Assembly (NCBI GenBank): GCA_964036275.1
Contig: OZ038434.1
Coordinates: 17,473,879 to 17,537,878 of the forward strand
Direction: 5' to 3'
Origin: Litoditis marina
Lineage: Eukaryota > Nematoda > Chromadorea > Rhabditida > Rhabditidae
Length of the DNA: 64,000 bases
Shown: positions 27,324 to 39,024 of the stretch, piece by piece
Layout of the letters: every line of letters starts with the position of its first letter
How positions within the stretch are numbered: position 1 is the stretch's first letter
Made by a program: the position numbers and the translations under genes
The notes under the pieces: generated by a model
Told to the model about the DNA's origin: nothing
The model's input: only the letters and a program-made list of their open reading frames with translations
The model's database searches: none

Positions 27324-30300
27324 ATGGCCTGGAATGAGTCTTTCTCTGGTGAAGCTGGTGGCTGGGGTGGAGATTCGTCATTCGCCACATCAGGTATGTT
27401 CTCCTATTATTTTATTCATAAAATAGGATAGGGATAAGCCCGTTGAGACTAGTTGATCTACATAAGGTAACCTGTTTTTGAGTTTTGTTGTTGGAAGGTT
27501 TTCAGTTAAACCGAACTGTAACTTGAGTAGTAGTGGGGTTCACAATAACAATAAGATGTCGAAATACACTATTCGCACCTCTTTGGATGCAAATGCGACA
27601 TTTAAATCGAGAATAGAATGATGTTTCTTATCAAAGAGAAGCTACCTCATTGTGCGTGACAACTGAAGATGTAATCACCTAACCTTGTTCATATTCCATT
27701 TTCAGCACCCAAGGATACTGCGACGAACAAGACTGCCGAGAAGTTGCCGGTGCCTGTGACCATTTCTGATCTGGTCGAATGTTCTTCTTCGGAAGAGAAA
27801 TACGTCCTCGGCGATTACCCGTTCAGAACGGTATGTTCAAAAACCTTATATAGCAAACCTAAAAAATGCGTCTTTTTGATGTGATATCTCGTAACTTTTC
27901 AATTTTGCAAGTTTCGTGGATCTTTTCTGATGTGTAAATACATCCAGAGTTCCAGAGGTACATTTTCGAGTACGTTGTACCCCTTTGATCATGCTATAAA
28001 TGGTATATTGGAAGAATATATTGGAAATGTGGCCCAAAATCTCACATTGTAAATTGTATGCTCGTCGAGTTGTTCGCTTTTCTGTGAAAGTCTTTGTTAC
28101 TTGTCTCATTTCATGGTTATTAAGGAAAGCTCACTAGAATTTTACACACTATCACTCTCAAATTGCATGTTATATTATGTGCGCGTAACATCGTAACCTC
28201 TGTTCTCTCAATTTCTCCAAGTGGATGTGCATCACAGTAGGAAATAACCATGCATCACTAATGTTGTCCGAATAGTCAGAACAATTTGGAAAACGGACTA
28301 CTTTTTAGCTGAGAAGAAGAAATTGGGCTACTTTTGATGATCATAAATTTTCACGTGTTTACATCTGAAAACGGACTATTTTTTGTTGCATAGTCGGACC
28401 TCACTGGTGTATGGAAATAACGTGTTGTTTCGCAAAAAACAATTGTATTGTGTGTTTCTAGGTGCTGGTGATGGGAATCGTGAAGTCGCTGAAGGAAGAT
28501 GCGACGACGGGCGTCGTGTACACTGTCAGCGATCCAGAGGACGAAACGAAGGAGTACCGGGTCGTCTCCTATCATGGGGTCAGTTCGCTTGTTTCTTCTG
28601 TGTTATCTGGGATACACAGTCATACTACTGCAGCATTTGAAGAAAAAAATATATATATAAAATAAGGGGTGCTTTGTGTAGACCTGTAGACGCAAGTAAG
28701 TATTCACTTAGGGTTTCACATATGAATCGATTAGCGTTGTGAATCGAGTTCGAAATTTGTAGTTGGACACAAAGTGTCACGTGTTTCATTCATAAACAGT
28801 GATCATTTTGAAAGTGTTTGCATTCATTCCCGCTTGCCGGTGTTCGCGATCAAGTATAAGTATGCTGAACAAAATAAGGGGTATATTCTACATATTCAGT
28901 AAGTTAGTAGGTAAGAAAGTAAGCATTTAGTATGTGGCGAGTATTTCAGTTGAATGACGGCGGTCCGGCACCCGAGAAGCATGTGGAGGGAACTCGTATC
29001 ATGGCTCTCGGCAAACTCCACTCCTTCAACGATGTTCATGGTAGGCATAAAACATACCTTAGCAGCTTAGCACCATTTCAACGGTGGGAAAATTGAAGTA
29101 TCGCCCCCCACTTTAGTTGGGTCCCCCCCCCCGTAGCACTTTAACTGAAACCTGAAAATCTAGGACAGGGGGGGGGGTCAAAAATCAACTTCGACATTTA
29201 CTATTTACCCCCCCCCCCCCCCTGGGTCGGCGGGGGGTAGAACTTCAACGAGTGGGGGGCCGAACTTCAATACCGGAAATGTTTACTTTTTACCCCTCAC
29301 CCTCAAACTTTTGTATTGCAGGTGATAAATTGAATTATCACCCCCGGTGGGGGGGGGGGGGTCAAACTACAATTCCCCAAACGCAATACAAATTCAGAAA
29401 GGTGGGGGGTAAAAATTCAATGTTCCTGTTTTTTTAATCAAAAAGGGCGTATTCTTTGTCTTTGTTAACTATCATTCATTTTTCCGATAGAATCACATTA
29501 TCCGGCAACACCGACTTAAATTTGGGCGAAAATTTTAAAGCAGGCACCCGAACCAAGAAATTGGCGAAAGTTTGACTGCTTTCGCATCGGAAACATGGAA
29601 GTTGGCGTGGTTTTATCACCGATCCGCGTTCCTACTTGGCACATGAGTCTTACAATACAAAAACGGTTGTTTCAGGATTAACTGCATTTGATGTATTGGA
29701 GGTTTGTAACGACAAGGAGTACCATGCTTTCACATTGGAGGCGAAGATTGCAAAGATCTACTTTTCCAAGGTGTGTCTTGTTCTGCTTTATCCAGACGTA
29801 TACAACCCTAGACGACGTCTGAATTTTGATCACCCAAAATTCATGAAAAACACCAACAATTTAGATAATCACCCAAAAATTCGCCGAAATCGAGTTATTA
29901 TCTGGATTTTGCACAAAAAATATCATTTTGATCACCCAAAAACTAGATAGTTACATCATTTTTCGTTCTGTCAATCCAGAAATCAGAGAGTCGTCCAATA
30001 ATTGTAAACGTCTGGCTTTATCCATCGGTAACATTGTATTCAGTTTTTAGTACACACAAAGTTTTGTGAAAAGTAGTATTCTCTCAGTTCTTTAGCGGGA
30101 GAGAAAACGGTATTCACCTAATTCTTTGCCAAACTTGGCTATAAAAAGTTGAAACATGTCCTTATCTCCTCCTTTTCTGCAAAATCTGAACAAATTCTAT
30201 GTATTTTGACTCATTATTGTGAATTGTGAGGTATTTCCATTAAAACATGACTTTCTTTCGAAGGGCAGTCATACCACACACACTACTGGCGTATGTAGAG

Positions 30301-32369
30301 TTTATTTCAGGTATCTAGTAATGGTATCAATTGCAGAATGTGCCGAATCAGTTGCAATCTCGTTCCGCCGACTCGTTGACTGGTTGTGCAGCTGGAGCTC
30401 CCGCTCCCTCGGCTCCTGCTCCCGGAGCTAGTCAGGTACGGCTCGTGGCCGGGTAAAGCACAACGAGTCTGTGCGAAACATATGATTTTTAGATAAAACG
30501 TTCTGCTTTTTGTATTTTGTTCCGTCTTATTTGTGTTTTGCTGCCCATACCACACGTGGAGTGTCTGATTTCGACAATTTAAACTATGAAACGTACATAG
30601 TACTGTTTTTTCGATTCTGTTTCATGCGGACTAGTTGTTCCACCACATTTCCACAATCAGTGGATAGCGATGATAACGATGGACACATTCACATTTTGTG
30701 CTTTTTTGATGGGAAGAGTTGAACCTTGAACCGGTCATTGACTTTACTCGCATTTTTATGGATCATGACAGTGACATAACATGCATTACCAGATGAATGC
30801 TATTTGATCATGTAAAAATAGCAAGCTTTGTTTCACACAATTAAATGAGACCTTCTATACGATACTAGTTCAACTAGTATTTTCTGAGTTTTTCTGTCAA
30901 TTCAGTTCCTTAAAGGTGAACAGATTTCAAGCTTAGCGGTATTCTGTTACTTGCCAGCGGTCTTTTCTCAGCGAAGGCTGAGACACTCTTATAGTCAGCT
31001 GATTTATGCTATAATAACAATAATATTATAAAGTTTATAAAAAAAGTAGTAAGAACTAGATGTGATACCCGTGGTGATACTATCTCGTTTTCAGTCCACC
31101 TCGGCCTTCGGCTCGCAGGGCCCTCGTCTGTACAGTCAGGGGGGAGGAAATGCGGACGCAGCCAAGACACAGGGCGGAATTCAGGGACAGAAGAAGAAGG
31201 TCGGTCAATACACAGAGGGAAATGTTATTTAGGTTCTATTGTTGAAGTTAAACTTGAAAGAGAGTTCCAGTGACATAATACGTTAATATAAATAGTATGA
31301 TAGTCAAATGAATAATAAGTTGACATTTAAAATTCATCTGAATAGGCGGAACATGGAACATATTATGTAAATAACTTGTTTTGTAATAGGGATTTGATGT
31401 CTACCATGTCGAAGAAGGATTTGTTGATTTGTCATTTTACTTAGTTGATATGTGCTGTACAATGTAAGCCAATGGATCATTTTTGACCAAATACCTGGAG
31501 AAAATGAAAATATAAAAAATCGTTTTTTACACAAATTGTAGGAGATCACAATTCAAAACATTTTGGATTTTTTCATCATGTTCAGTCGGGACCTACGCGG
31601 AATTCTGGGTGTATTTGTGTGTAGATACAAAATATTATTGATTTTATTCAGATTTCCGATGTTCTCAATGATAAGGCGGATCAGTGGGGTCCCCAGGGAA
31701 TCAGCGTTGCGCGCATCATGCAGGTACTTTTTATTTTTTATCAAGTTTTCAATGGGATCTATTGAATAATATAGTTGCCAAGAAGGGTTGTGGAAACCAG
31801 GCTCGAAATTTTCAAGTCAAACTCGAACGCCTGAGCTGTAAAATCTCTGAGTTTTGGGTTTTTCAAGACAGTAGAAATCACAGGATCAGGCCACCTTGCT
31901 ATTGTTTCATTTTTTGCTTACCATAAATTTACCTCAATAGTTCTTTCTTGAGGTTGTTTTTGTCGTAGTTGAAACAATGCTTACTTGTGTGATATAGTTC
32001 CGGTCATTCCTACTGAGACTTGACAGCGTGCGTCATATATTGCATTGCAGATTGCAGGCTAATTTTAACTACTTTGGAGTTTGTCAATAAGTTGCAAATC
32101 TCCGTTAGCGGTTGCCCAGTTCCATAAGAACGTAAATGGAGAATGTGTGTAGAATACTTATGTTCGCATTAAGAAATAGTCTTCCGAAAATTTTGACACG
32201 ATGCCAATGGGTCTCAGTCGGAATGAAACGAACTATAACCCTTTGTGTTCAGGAGGCCGGTCTGACGGACAGAGTTTCGGTCCAAGCTGACCTCGACTTT
32301 CTTCTCTCGGAGGGACACATCTACAACACTGACGACGACTGTTATGTCACTGTTACTGTCGATATATGA
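27324..32369 (+). CDS. rpa-2: replication protein A 32-kDa subunit (RPA2)
   Basis: Nine exons: 27324-27393, 27706-27830, 28462-28578, 28950-29040, 29676-29770, 30337-30435, 31095-31199, 31652-31723 and 32253-32369. They join in frame to 296 residues, near the ~270 of other RPA2. The order is typical: a Gly/Ser N-tail (1-25, the segment phosphorylated in other species); an OB fold at about 38-166 (LPVPVTISDLV, VLVMGIVKSL, GTRIMALGKLHSFNDV, AKIYFSK); a low-complexity linker rich in Gly, Ala and Ser (about 167-233); and a C-terminal winged helix (about 235-296; GISVARIMQEAGL, DLDFLLSEGHIYNTDDD). It binds single-stranded DNA with RPA1 and RPA3 in replication and repair in the nucleus. The start ATG follows an ATTGTAG acceptor-like site by 8 bases. 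No defect is seen. Confidence 0.93.
29105..29420 (+). repeat. cluster of poly-C and poly-G runs in RPA2 intron 4
   Basis: C runs of about 6-14 and G runs of about 6-12 alternate, separated by diverged units containing AACTTCAA or TAAATTGAA. It looks like a degenerate repeat of an A-rich spacer plus a homopolymer. The runs could form hairpins or G-quadruplexes in pre-mRNA. Confidence 0.75.
31993..32237. mobile_element. family-3 element just upstream of the last RPA2 exon
   Basis: TATAGTTCCGGTCATTCCTA to GGAATGAAACGAACTATA, with CTGAGAC / GTCTCAG arms. It ends 15 bases before the exon starting at 32253. It closely matches 37971-38185, including GCAAATC and GATGCCAATGGGTCTCAG. Confidence 0.8.
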
Positions 32370-32426
32370 GACTTTTACTCGATCATTCACCCACTTATAT
32401 TCATTGTTTCTTTGATTTGTCGTTGG

Positions 32427-32432
32427 AATAAA
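32427..32432 (+). terminator. RPA2 polyadenylation signal
   Basis: AATAAA 58 bases after the RPA2 stop codon. Confidence 0.6.
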
Positions 32433-32850
32433 CGTGTACCATTCATGTGTTTTCGAGCTGAAAAAAAGTTTCTTGACGATAGACATTAATCACATTTATG
32501 AAAAACCCATATAATTCTTATATTAAATTACTACAATGTTCTCTCGTTTTTGTAGCTGACCAATACCAATGGATTGACACAAAAGTTTCTGTGATCTTTG
32601 GGAACGAAATAGATACAATGTATTCATGTTACCAGAAATAATGTTGAACAAAGAATGGTATTGTTAAGTTTTTGACCAATTAAGTGCCTTCTGTTTAACA
32701 GGACTTTATTCTTTTGTAGGCCTTCTGTTGAACATGACTATATTCTTTTGTAGGTTTTTGCAAGTGCTCAACCTTGAACTTTTTGAGTTATGACGTGTTT
32801 CGTGACTTTTCGCAAGTTACTTTACTAGTTTGGAAAATATTGTCGGCCAC

Positions 32851-32880
32851 GCGAGTATTACACTAACTGACGGTATAAAG
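32851..32880 (+). promoter_or_regulatory. TATA promoter of Gly/His-rich gene 1
   Basis: CGAGTATTACACTAAC, then CGGTATAAAG (TATA at 32874), 54 bases before the ATG at 32928. The same order and spacing occur before gene 2 at 36244-36272, which supports it as functional core promoter sequence kept after duplication. Confidence 0.65.
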
Positions 32881-32927
32881 CGGGCGAAACAACCATGGAT
32901 AGTTTCTCCAATTAACCTAGTTCAGCA

Positions 32928-35094
32928 ATGATGTGGAGAACACTTTTGTTTTCATTCACTTTACTTTTGTTTATAGGTAAGTGGCAATATTACTTCTTCA
33001 GTGAAAAATGGCTCTATATCTTATTTCTCTTTCTTTCTGTCTTTCTCTTCTCTTTCAATCTCTTTTTCATCACGAATAACAGACTACATTACAGCGGAAC
33101 TGAGCTCGTAAAAAAGTGAGTTATCTTTGTCCGCCTTTCATCTTATTACCAATAATTCTGCTCGTTTTTCAGGTGTTTCTCAGCAGAGGGGTGAGTTTTC
33201 ATCTTTTTTCTTTTTCTCTTTTTCTCCTTTTCTTTTTTGTGAAAATAAGACCTACTATAATTGTATTTCCATACGATTATGTCCAGAATTAGTCATGTAA
33301 TGTACAATTTTCGTTTGAATTGAGACGTTTACACATCTCACGTGACTTTTGGTTCCCACTGTGTATTATCTGCTGAGCAGCTCAGTATTTGCCATGGTGA
33401 GAAACTCTAAACATCTCGTTCAATATAGTTTTTAAATGCACATTTGTGACATCGTGTTTCGTTTCAATCATCGAGCTATTGGAAAATGATCGTAGTCCCA
33501 TCACGATAGTATTCTATTTACCTCACATATTCTTTTTGGATGGGTATTATTGAGACACACTCTATGAGAGCAACACTGAATCGAATTTAGTCAGATTCCA
33601 TGCTATTTTGAATACTTTTACTGAGCAGTTTCAGTACTTGTTCAGTTAACTATATATAGTTAAGTAGTGTACTACACACTGTCCGGCATAAACTATACTT
33701 AGTGGTTGATTTATTCTGTCTCAGGAGGTGGCGGGCATGGTGGCGGCGGACATGGTGGCGGCGGACATGGCGGTGGGCACGGTGGCGGCCATGGCGGCGG
33801 GCACGGTGGAGGCCACGGGCATGGCGGGCATGGGCATGGTGGGGGCCATGGCGGGCACGGGCATGGTCACGGGCACAGTGGCGGCCATGGACATGGGCGT
33901 GGCGGGCACAGTCATGGCGGCGGAGGTGGTGGTGAGTTCTTCCTTGTACCCAGAGACTTCATACCAGCCGTTAAAGATGGGTTTGCTCGAAGTAGTTTAG
34001 AGTCTCTATGATATGACTGAGAACAGCTCTGTACACCATCTATATCACATATCTTTGCTAGCGCAACTAAATGCGCCTGAATTGGTTATTACTACACTCA
34101 TACGAATTATAGTTACATACAGTGCGTAACTTAGTTAATCATACAACCACTTTTCAATTATCAATTCTTCCAGGTTCGAACTCGCATCAAATGTTCCACA
34201 GCCATGGTCGGAGACGTCATCATGGAGGACTGTTTGGAGGAGGCGGGTTGTTGGGACTGCTCGGGTTTGGAGGTGGGGTATATCTGGTCGATAGTCGATA
34301 AAATCATTCGATAATCGGGTTCTGGAGTTGTGGAAAAGTTTCGTTTTTTTTGGAGTTGATCTTGGATTTCAAGTTGTAGAACCTTAATAGTCAATAAATT
34401 AAAAAAACAACCGACGCAGTTATTTGTGACGAAATCGTTTTTCAGGCATGCGACAACGACAATACGGACAATATCAAGGCTACGGGAACTACAACAGAAA
34501 TCCCTGCTGTGAGTTGTAGTCTTGTAGTCCTCAAGTATGGTAGTTATATGTCTATAGTGACGGTCAAATTTATAAGTTTCGGTCTCTCGCCGTAATCGAA
34601 CCTGCGAGCAAAAGATTTGCAGCTAGGGGGGATTAGAATACCTGCACGGTAAGCATTGGAATCGAGAAAATGTGTGCGTACACAGCGGAAAGTGAGATAT
34701 ACAGTATCCTCCCGGCTTTCTGTTGGCGACAACTATACGGAATATGTTCTCAGAAAATAGAAATAACGTTGTATACCTTGTTGATCCGGTGGATTATTCG
34801 GCAGATCAATCCCATCCTGCGTCTTTCGCTATGCCAGTATTTACCACGCCGGATGTAAAAACAGAGAAAGAATAGGTTGAGGAGATCCGGGTTGGAAAGT
34901 TAGGAAAAACGACCACAGAAAAAACTTAAAAAAATCCAACCAAAACTGGGCATGGGTAACCTTTTGGTAACGTTGAAAAAATTTCAGCCGGTTACTTCGT
35001 GGACTACGTGGGTCGATCGCCCCGCTACTACTGTAATTGTGGGTCATACGGTATCTCATATCAGTACAATGGATGTCAACTGATGTACGGATAA
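32928..35094 (+). CDS. secreted Gly/His-rich protein with C-terminal Cys domain (gene 1)
   Basis: Six exons: 32928-32976, 33173-33190, 33725-33931, 34174-34272, 34446-34508 and 34988-35094. They give 180 residues in frame. A hydrophobic signal peptide (MMWRTLLFSFTLLLFIG) is followed by about 70 residues of GGGGH/GHGHG repeats with roughly one His in three or four residues. Next come a His/Arg stretch, a GGGLLGLLGFGG segment (about 113-125), a Gln/Tyr/Asn segment ending NRNPC, and a compact end with four Cys (PCSGYFVDYVGR, YYCNCGSYG, NGCQLMYG). I do not recognise the family. The His-rich repeat suggests metal binding, and the signal peptide suggests secretion, perhaps to cuticle or surface; both are inference. 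The 18-base second exon is confirmed by the 21-base equivalent in gene 2. Confidence 0.82.
34552..34738 (-). mobile_element. tRNA-like repeat (family 7, copy 3)
   Basis: Inverted copy of 8532-8738 in intron 5 of the Gly/His-rich gene. On the minus strand it keeps GCAGGTTCGATTACGGCGAGAG and the GGGAGGATACTGTATATCTC 5' half, but the A-box part is altered. Confidence 0.65.
34801..34875. repeat. half copy of family-8 element
   Basis: CAATCCCATCCTGCGTCTTT matches one arm of the 21608 palindrome, followed by GCTATGCC and CACGCCGGATG. The other arm is missing. Intronic. Confidence 0.45.
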
Positions 35095-35148
35095 CTACCA
35101 GAAGATGTATATACGATACGGGAATTTTTATCACATTTCCGAGAATAT

Positions 35149-35154
35149 AATAAA
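35149..35154 (+). terminator. polyadenylation signal, Gly/His-rich gene 1
   Basis: AATAAA 54 bases after the stop codon, in a 3' UTR almost identical to that of gene 2. Confidence 0.65.
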
Positions 35155-35862
35155 CAGTTTTGATCTATATTCAGCTTTCTGGTTCTATAAACTGAAATAC
35201 TGAATACTTTATGTGAAAGATTTCGTATTTTTCGCACATAAACATTTGCGGTCAAGTTTTAAAGTGGACAGTTCCGTCGGTGTAATAAGTCACATGAGTG
35301 GTGGCAATTACCTTCCCCATTCATATTCCTTCTGCACATTGACCATCTGACAGTGCATCTAAACGTATAGAATTACACTTCATTCGAGTATATTTAGTAT
35401 AAAACGACTCAAACTTTTTTCAACGCTTCTATGTGGCACAACAGGGGTATTTGACAAAAAAGCTCACCTCTGAGCGATAATAGTTGGGCACATCGAAGCA
35501 CTCTCTCCTCTAATGAAAAAAACTATCAAGGATACATCAAAATTCGATTGATCATTCAATGTGGAAAACCGGCTTTGTTCGTGAAATGAAGAATATCTAC
35601 GTTGAGCTAATCTAAGTTATCGTTTGATCTGCCCATAGATCGCAATTCTCCAATTCAGACTCAAATTCAGAGGGAAATAGAGATATAAAACTACAAACAC
35701 AGCAGATGAGGAGAACATGTATGTTTAGATTGTGTAGTCTGTCTGTTTTGTTTGAGTAATCTCAATAATAGCACAGGTATAGGCTGGATATGATCAAATC
35801 TTCGTTGTAGTTTGATCTCCAAACACGCGGCAATTAACGAATTCTACCCGATCTCAGCAGTC

Positions 35863-36070
35863 GCTTGTCCCAGGTACATGAACGGGACGTCCCGTGTCCT
35901 GGGACGGTACCGGGACGTACTGCTCCAATGATACATATTGATTTTGACAGACAACCTCGCGACGCGTCATGCGTTGCGGTCCTATCGGATCAATGAGTAT
36001 CATTAGAGCAGTACCGTCCCAGGACATGGGACGTCCCGTTCATGTACCTGGGACAAGCAGTCGCCTGAGA
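35863..36070. mobile_element. palindromic element with GTCCCAGGTACATGAACGGG arms
   Basis: Arms of about 65 bp: CAGTCGCTTGTCCCAGGTAC at 35863 and the inverse GTACCTGGGACAAGCAGTCG near 36045-36064, each followed inward by GACGTCCCGT and CCGTCCCAGG words. No coding content. It is probably a non-autonomous DNA element. Confidence 0.7.
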
Positions 36071-36243
36071 ATGCAACGAGATCAAACTACAAACACGATA
36101 GGGCAAAATACACCGTATAGGCCCGCCTTGAAAAGAGCTGACCCTACATTTGGAAGGAGTTATGGTCACAGCTTGATCGGAATTCGTTGCCGTCATATCA
36201 TATTTGATTTCGTGTACCAGTTAGATGATAGCATTCTCGGCTA

Positions 36244-36272
36244 CGAGTATTACACTAACAGGCGGTATAAAA
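36244..36272 (+). promoter_or_regulatory. TATA promoter of Gly/Arg-rich gene 2
   Basis: CGAGTATTACACTAACAGG then CGGTATAAAA (TATA at 36266), 53 bases before the ATG, matching gene 1 in sequence and spacing, including the following GGCG and ACAA(A)CCA words. Confidence 0.65.
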
Positions 36273-36318
36273 CAGGCGGACAAACCAAGAATCGGTTCCT
36301 TTCAATTGCGCGAAAAGC

Positions 36319-38964
36319 ATGTGGAAACTACTTCTTTTCCTTCTCTGTTTACTACTTTTCGTGGGTAAGTTGAATTGTTGGTCTCCTTGTTTTTCATTCT
36401 GACATATCCCGGTACCTTTATCCACTCCTTCGTCTCTCCTTTGCGCACTATTTCGCTAGAAGACAGAGAAACTAGGTATGTTTGAGAAAGCATACAGGTG
36501 GGAATGTGATAGTCGACATACTCCTTACTATTTATTATGACTGGATAGATCCTTTATCATTTTGAACTATGACTTTCAATTGATACCGTATATCCCGTCC
36601 CCTTGATTTTCATCCTTTTATCCGGACAAAGTAGAGAAAAAGCATGGGTTTGAGAAGACGCATGTGGGCATTCGGCTATTGCGATATTCCCGAACTTTCC
36701 AATTTCTACGATGAAATAAAACCGATAAGAATCTATAAAATCGTATGAATAACACAAAATTGTGTGCAAACTCTTATCTTATGTCAGAAGAAAATGAAGT
36801 TAATATTTCATTTTGTGTACCTTTCCATATCACTCATCCAGCTCTCACTGAACCCGTTTATTTTCAGAGTTATCCGAAGAAAGAAGAGGTCAGTATCGTC
36901 ATTTTATATAACCTTTTCGACAAGAAGAGAAAATTGAGAGCCAATCAGATTTCTTACGGATGCCACTTGCAAATGAATACACTCGACTCAGCTTGTTTTG
37001 AATCAAACAAGTTTAGTTTCATAAAACGCTCTCGAAACTAAGATTCAACATGTACGGAATCTGACCGAATCATCAATAGTGTGAAGTATAATTTCAGAGA
37101 ACACAACTCATTTGGGCCAACCGGAAAAGTAAGAGATGACGAAATTGACGAATCACAAATTACTTTTGTCATTTTCCACCAAATATTCAGTTACTTTTGG
37201 AGTCAGCTACTATCCTAATGTTTTTGTAACTTGTAAACTTGCCCACATACCATATCCTCACGCTTTGTATCTTTTCTCGCATTTCCATGTGATTTGTGCA
37301 GAAATACAACAGAGAGTAGAAAAATGATGAATCATATCTTTTAGGAGGAGGTGGACATAGCCATGGACATAGCCATGGAAGCCACGGACATAGTCATGGT
37401 GGGGGCGGAAGGGGCGGTCGCCGCGGCGGGGGACGCAGAGGAGGCGGGCGACGTGGTGGCGGAAGACGGGGCGGACGCGGAAGATGGGGTGGCGGCGGCG
37501 GTAAGCATAATTAGGGCTATACTGTTAGTCATATGTCACAGTCACGTGAAACATGTTGAACACAGCAGGACTCACAAACGTGCAATGAAAAAGTGCATGA
37601 TTCATCATTGGAATGCTTGGTTTACGTGATTCAATTTACTTCTGGTATATTTGCAACAGTTTCTCGGGGTATATTATATGGACTTAGTTAATTGTGCCGT
37701 GTTTTTATGCACAACTATCTTGCAGGAACGATATATTACATAAACACTGTTTTGTGTAATGTGTATTTAAAAACTCTCAGTGTGTAGCTTACGATTTTAA
37801 TAGAAAAGTATCTCACGCCACCAAAGTCACCCTGAAAATGACAAAACGACCAAGTAATAGTTGTAGTTTAGTCGAGGTAAACTCCCAGACTCTGCGCCGG
37901 CAAGTCAATGGCATCAAACTACAAACACATCTGGATAGAGAATGATACACAAAAGAGCCAACACTGTAGATATAGTACCGGTCATTCCCACTGAGACTTA
38001 GCAGCGAGCCAACGAATATTCCAAGCTGTTTTCAATCACTTTGGAGTTTTGCAATTAACTGCAAATCGCTGTTAGAGGTTGCTCACTTTCAATCGAACAA
38101 AAAACTAATATCTGGTCGGCGAAATAGTCATTTAGAAATCTTGGCACGATGCCAATGGGTCTCAGTGGGAATGAAACGAACTATTCCATGTCTCTATTGA
38201 AGGCGGAAATTCCCACAACTCGCACTCGCATGAACGAAACAACGGCGGCGGATGGGGCGGTGGTGGAGGCGGACTGTTGGGACTACTCGGATTAGGAGGT
38301 AGGTCAGGGTTATCGATGAAATCAATCGATATATCAATTGATACAATATAATAATCAATCAATAAGCGATCAACACAACTGTCTGTAACAGAAGACAAAT
38401 TCAGGCATGCAGCGACAGTACGGGCAACGACAGGGCTGGGGCAACTATAACAGAAATCCATGCTGTGAGTTGTTTTCAAATAGTTCATTGATTGCTAAAT
38501 CTACAGAACATCTCTTGGCAACTTAAAGTTTTTGTTGTTACAGTTTCTTAGTATTATTCAAAAATATGAGCGAAATATGTACCACTGTTACCGAATAGGC
38601 GAGCACTACAAAGAATACCTCAGGGCATCTTTTTCCAGGCTTGGAAGGCTTGTTGTAGTTGAACTTGATCAAACTATGCGTTTGAAGTGTAGCCTGAAGT
38701 TTCAAAGTGTGTGTCAGATAACACTTAGCTCATAAAATACCCAAACATTTCATAATTTTGATTGTCAGTTAGTATTTCGATCGATAATAGTCAATTATCT
38801 GCAGTTTGAACACATTACTACTTTTACATACAAAAATATTTTATCGTTGTTTCCCAGCTGGTTACTTCGTGGACTATGTCGGGCGAACTCCCCGCTACTA
38901 CTGTAATTGTGGGTCATACGGTATCTCATATCAGTACAATGGATGTCAACTGATGTATGGATAA
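36319..38964 (+). CDS. secreted Gly/Arg/His-rich protein with C-terminal Cys domain (gene 2)
   Basis: Six exons: 36319-36364, 36868-36888, 37345-37500, 38203-38298, 38405-38464 and 38858-38964, in frame to 161 residues. It has the same plan as gene 1: signal peptide (MWKLLLFLLCLLLFV), a tiny exon (ELSEERR), a Gly-rich exon, GGLLGLLGLGG, QRQYGQRQGWGNYNRNPC and the four-Cys end. The Gly-rich exon differs: GHSHGHSHGSHGHSHG first, then GGRRGGGRRGGGRRGGRGRW, so it is much more basic than gene 1. The last exon and 3' UTR are almost identical in DNA to gene 1, unlike the central exons, which suggests recent gene conversion. Function unknown; structural, metal-binding or antimicrobial roles are possible but unproven. 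Confidence 0.82.
37523..37650. mobile_element. family-4 element in gene 2 intron
   Basis: CACAGTCACGTGAAACATGT and AACACAGCAGGACTCACAAACGTGC, ending TTCAATTTACTTCTGGTAT. It matches the copies at 52012 and (inverted) 9625 and 56436. Confidence 0.65.
37971..38185. mobile_element. family-3 element just upstream of gene 2 exon 4
   Basis: TATAGTACCGGTCATTCCCA to GGGAATGAAACGAACTATT with CTGAGACTTAGCAGC and GGGTCTCAG arms. It ends 17 bases before the exon at 38203, the same arrangement as in RPA2. Confidence 0.8.
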
Positions 38965-39018
38965 CTACCAGAAGATGTATAAACGATACGGGCACTTTTA
39001 TCACATTTCGGAGAACAT

Positions 39019-39024
39019 AATAAA
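39019..39024 (+). terminator. polyadenylation signal, gene 2
   Basis: AATAAA 54 bases after the stop, at the same spacing as in gene 1. Confidence 0.65.

Larger units (their letters stand above)
32370..32927. other. short intergenic region with promoter of Gly/His-rich gene
   Basis: About 560 bp. The right end carries the TATA promoter of the next gene; the rest shows only a short direct repeat near 32688-32755 (CCTTCTGTTxAACAxGACT followed by ATTCTTTTGTAGG). Confidence 0.55.
35095..36318. other. spacer between the two Gly-rich genes
   Basis: 1.2 kb without exons. It contains the palindromic element at 35863-36070, set within a wider pair GTAGTTTGATC (about 35810) / GATCAAACTAC (about 36083), then the duplicated promoter of gene 2. 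Confidence 0.6.

Noticed and set aside
33702..33935. Arg/Trp-rich and Met/Ala-rich frames over the Gly/His exon
   Set aside because: Alternative frames of a repeat-coding exon; the phase fixed by neighbouring exons and by gene 2 is the Gly/His frame.
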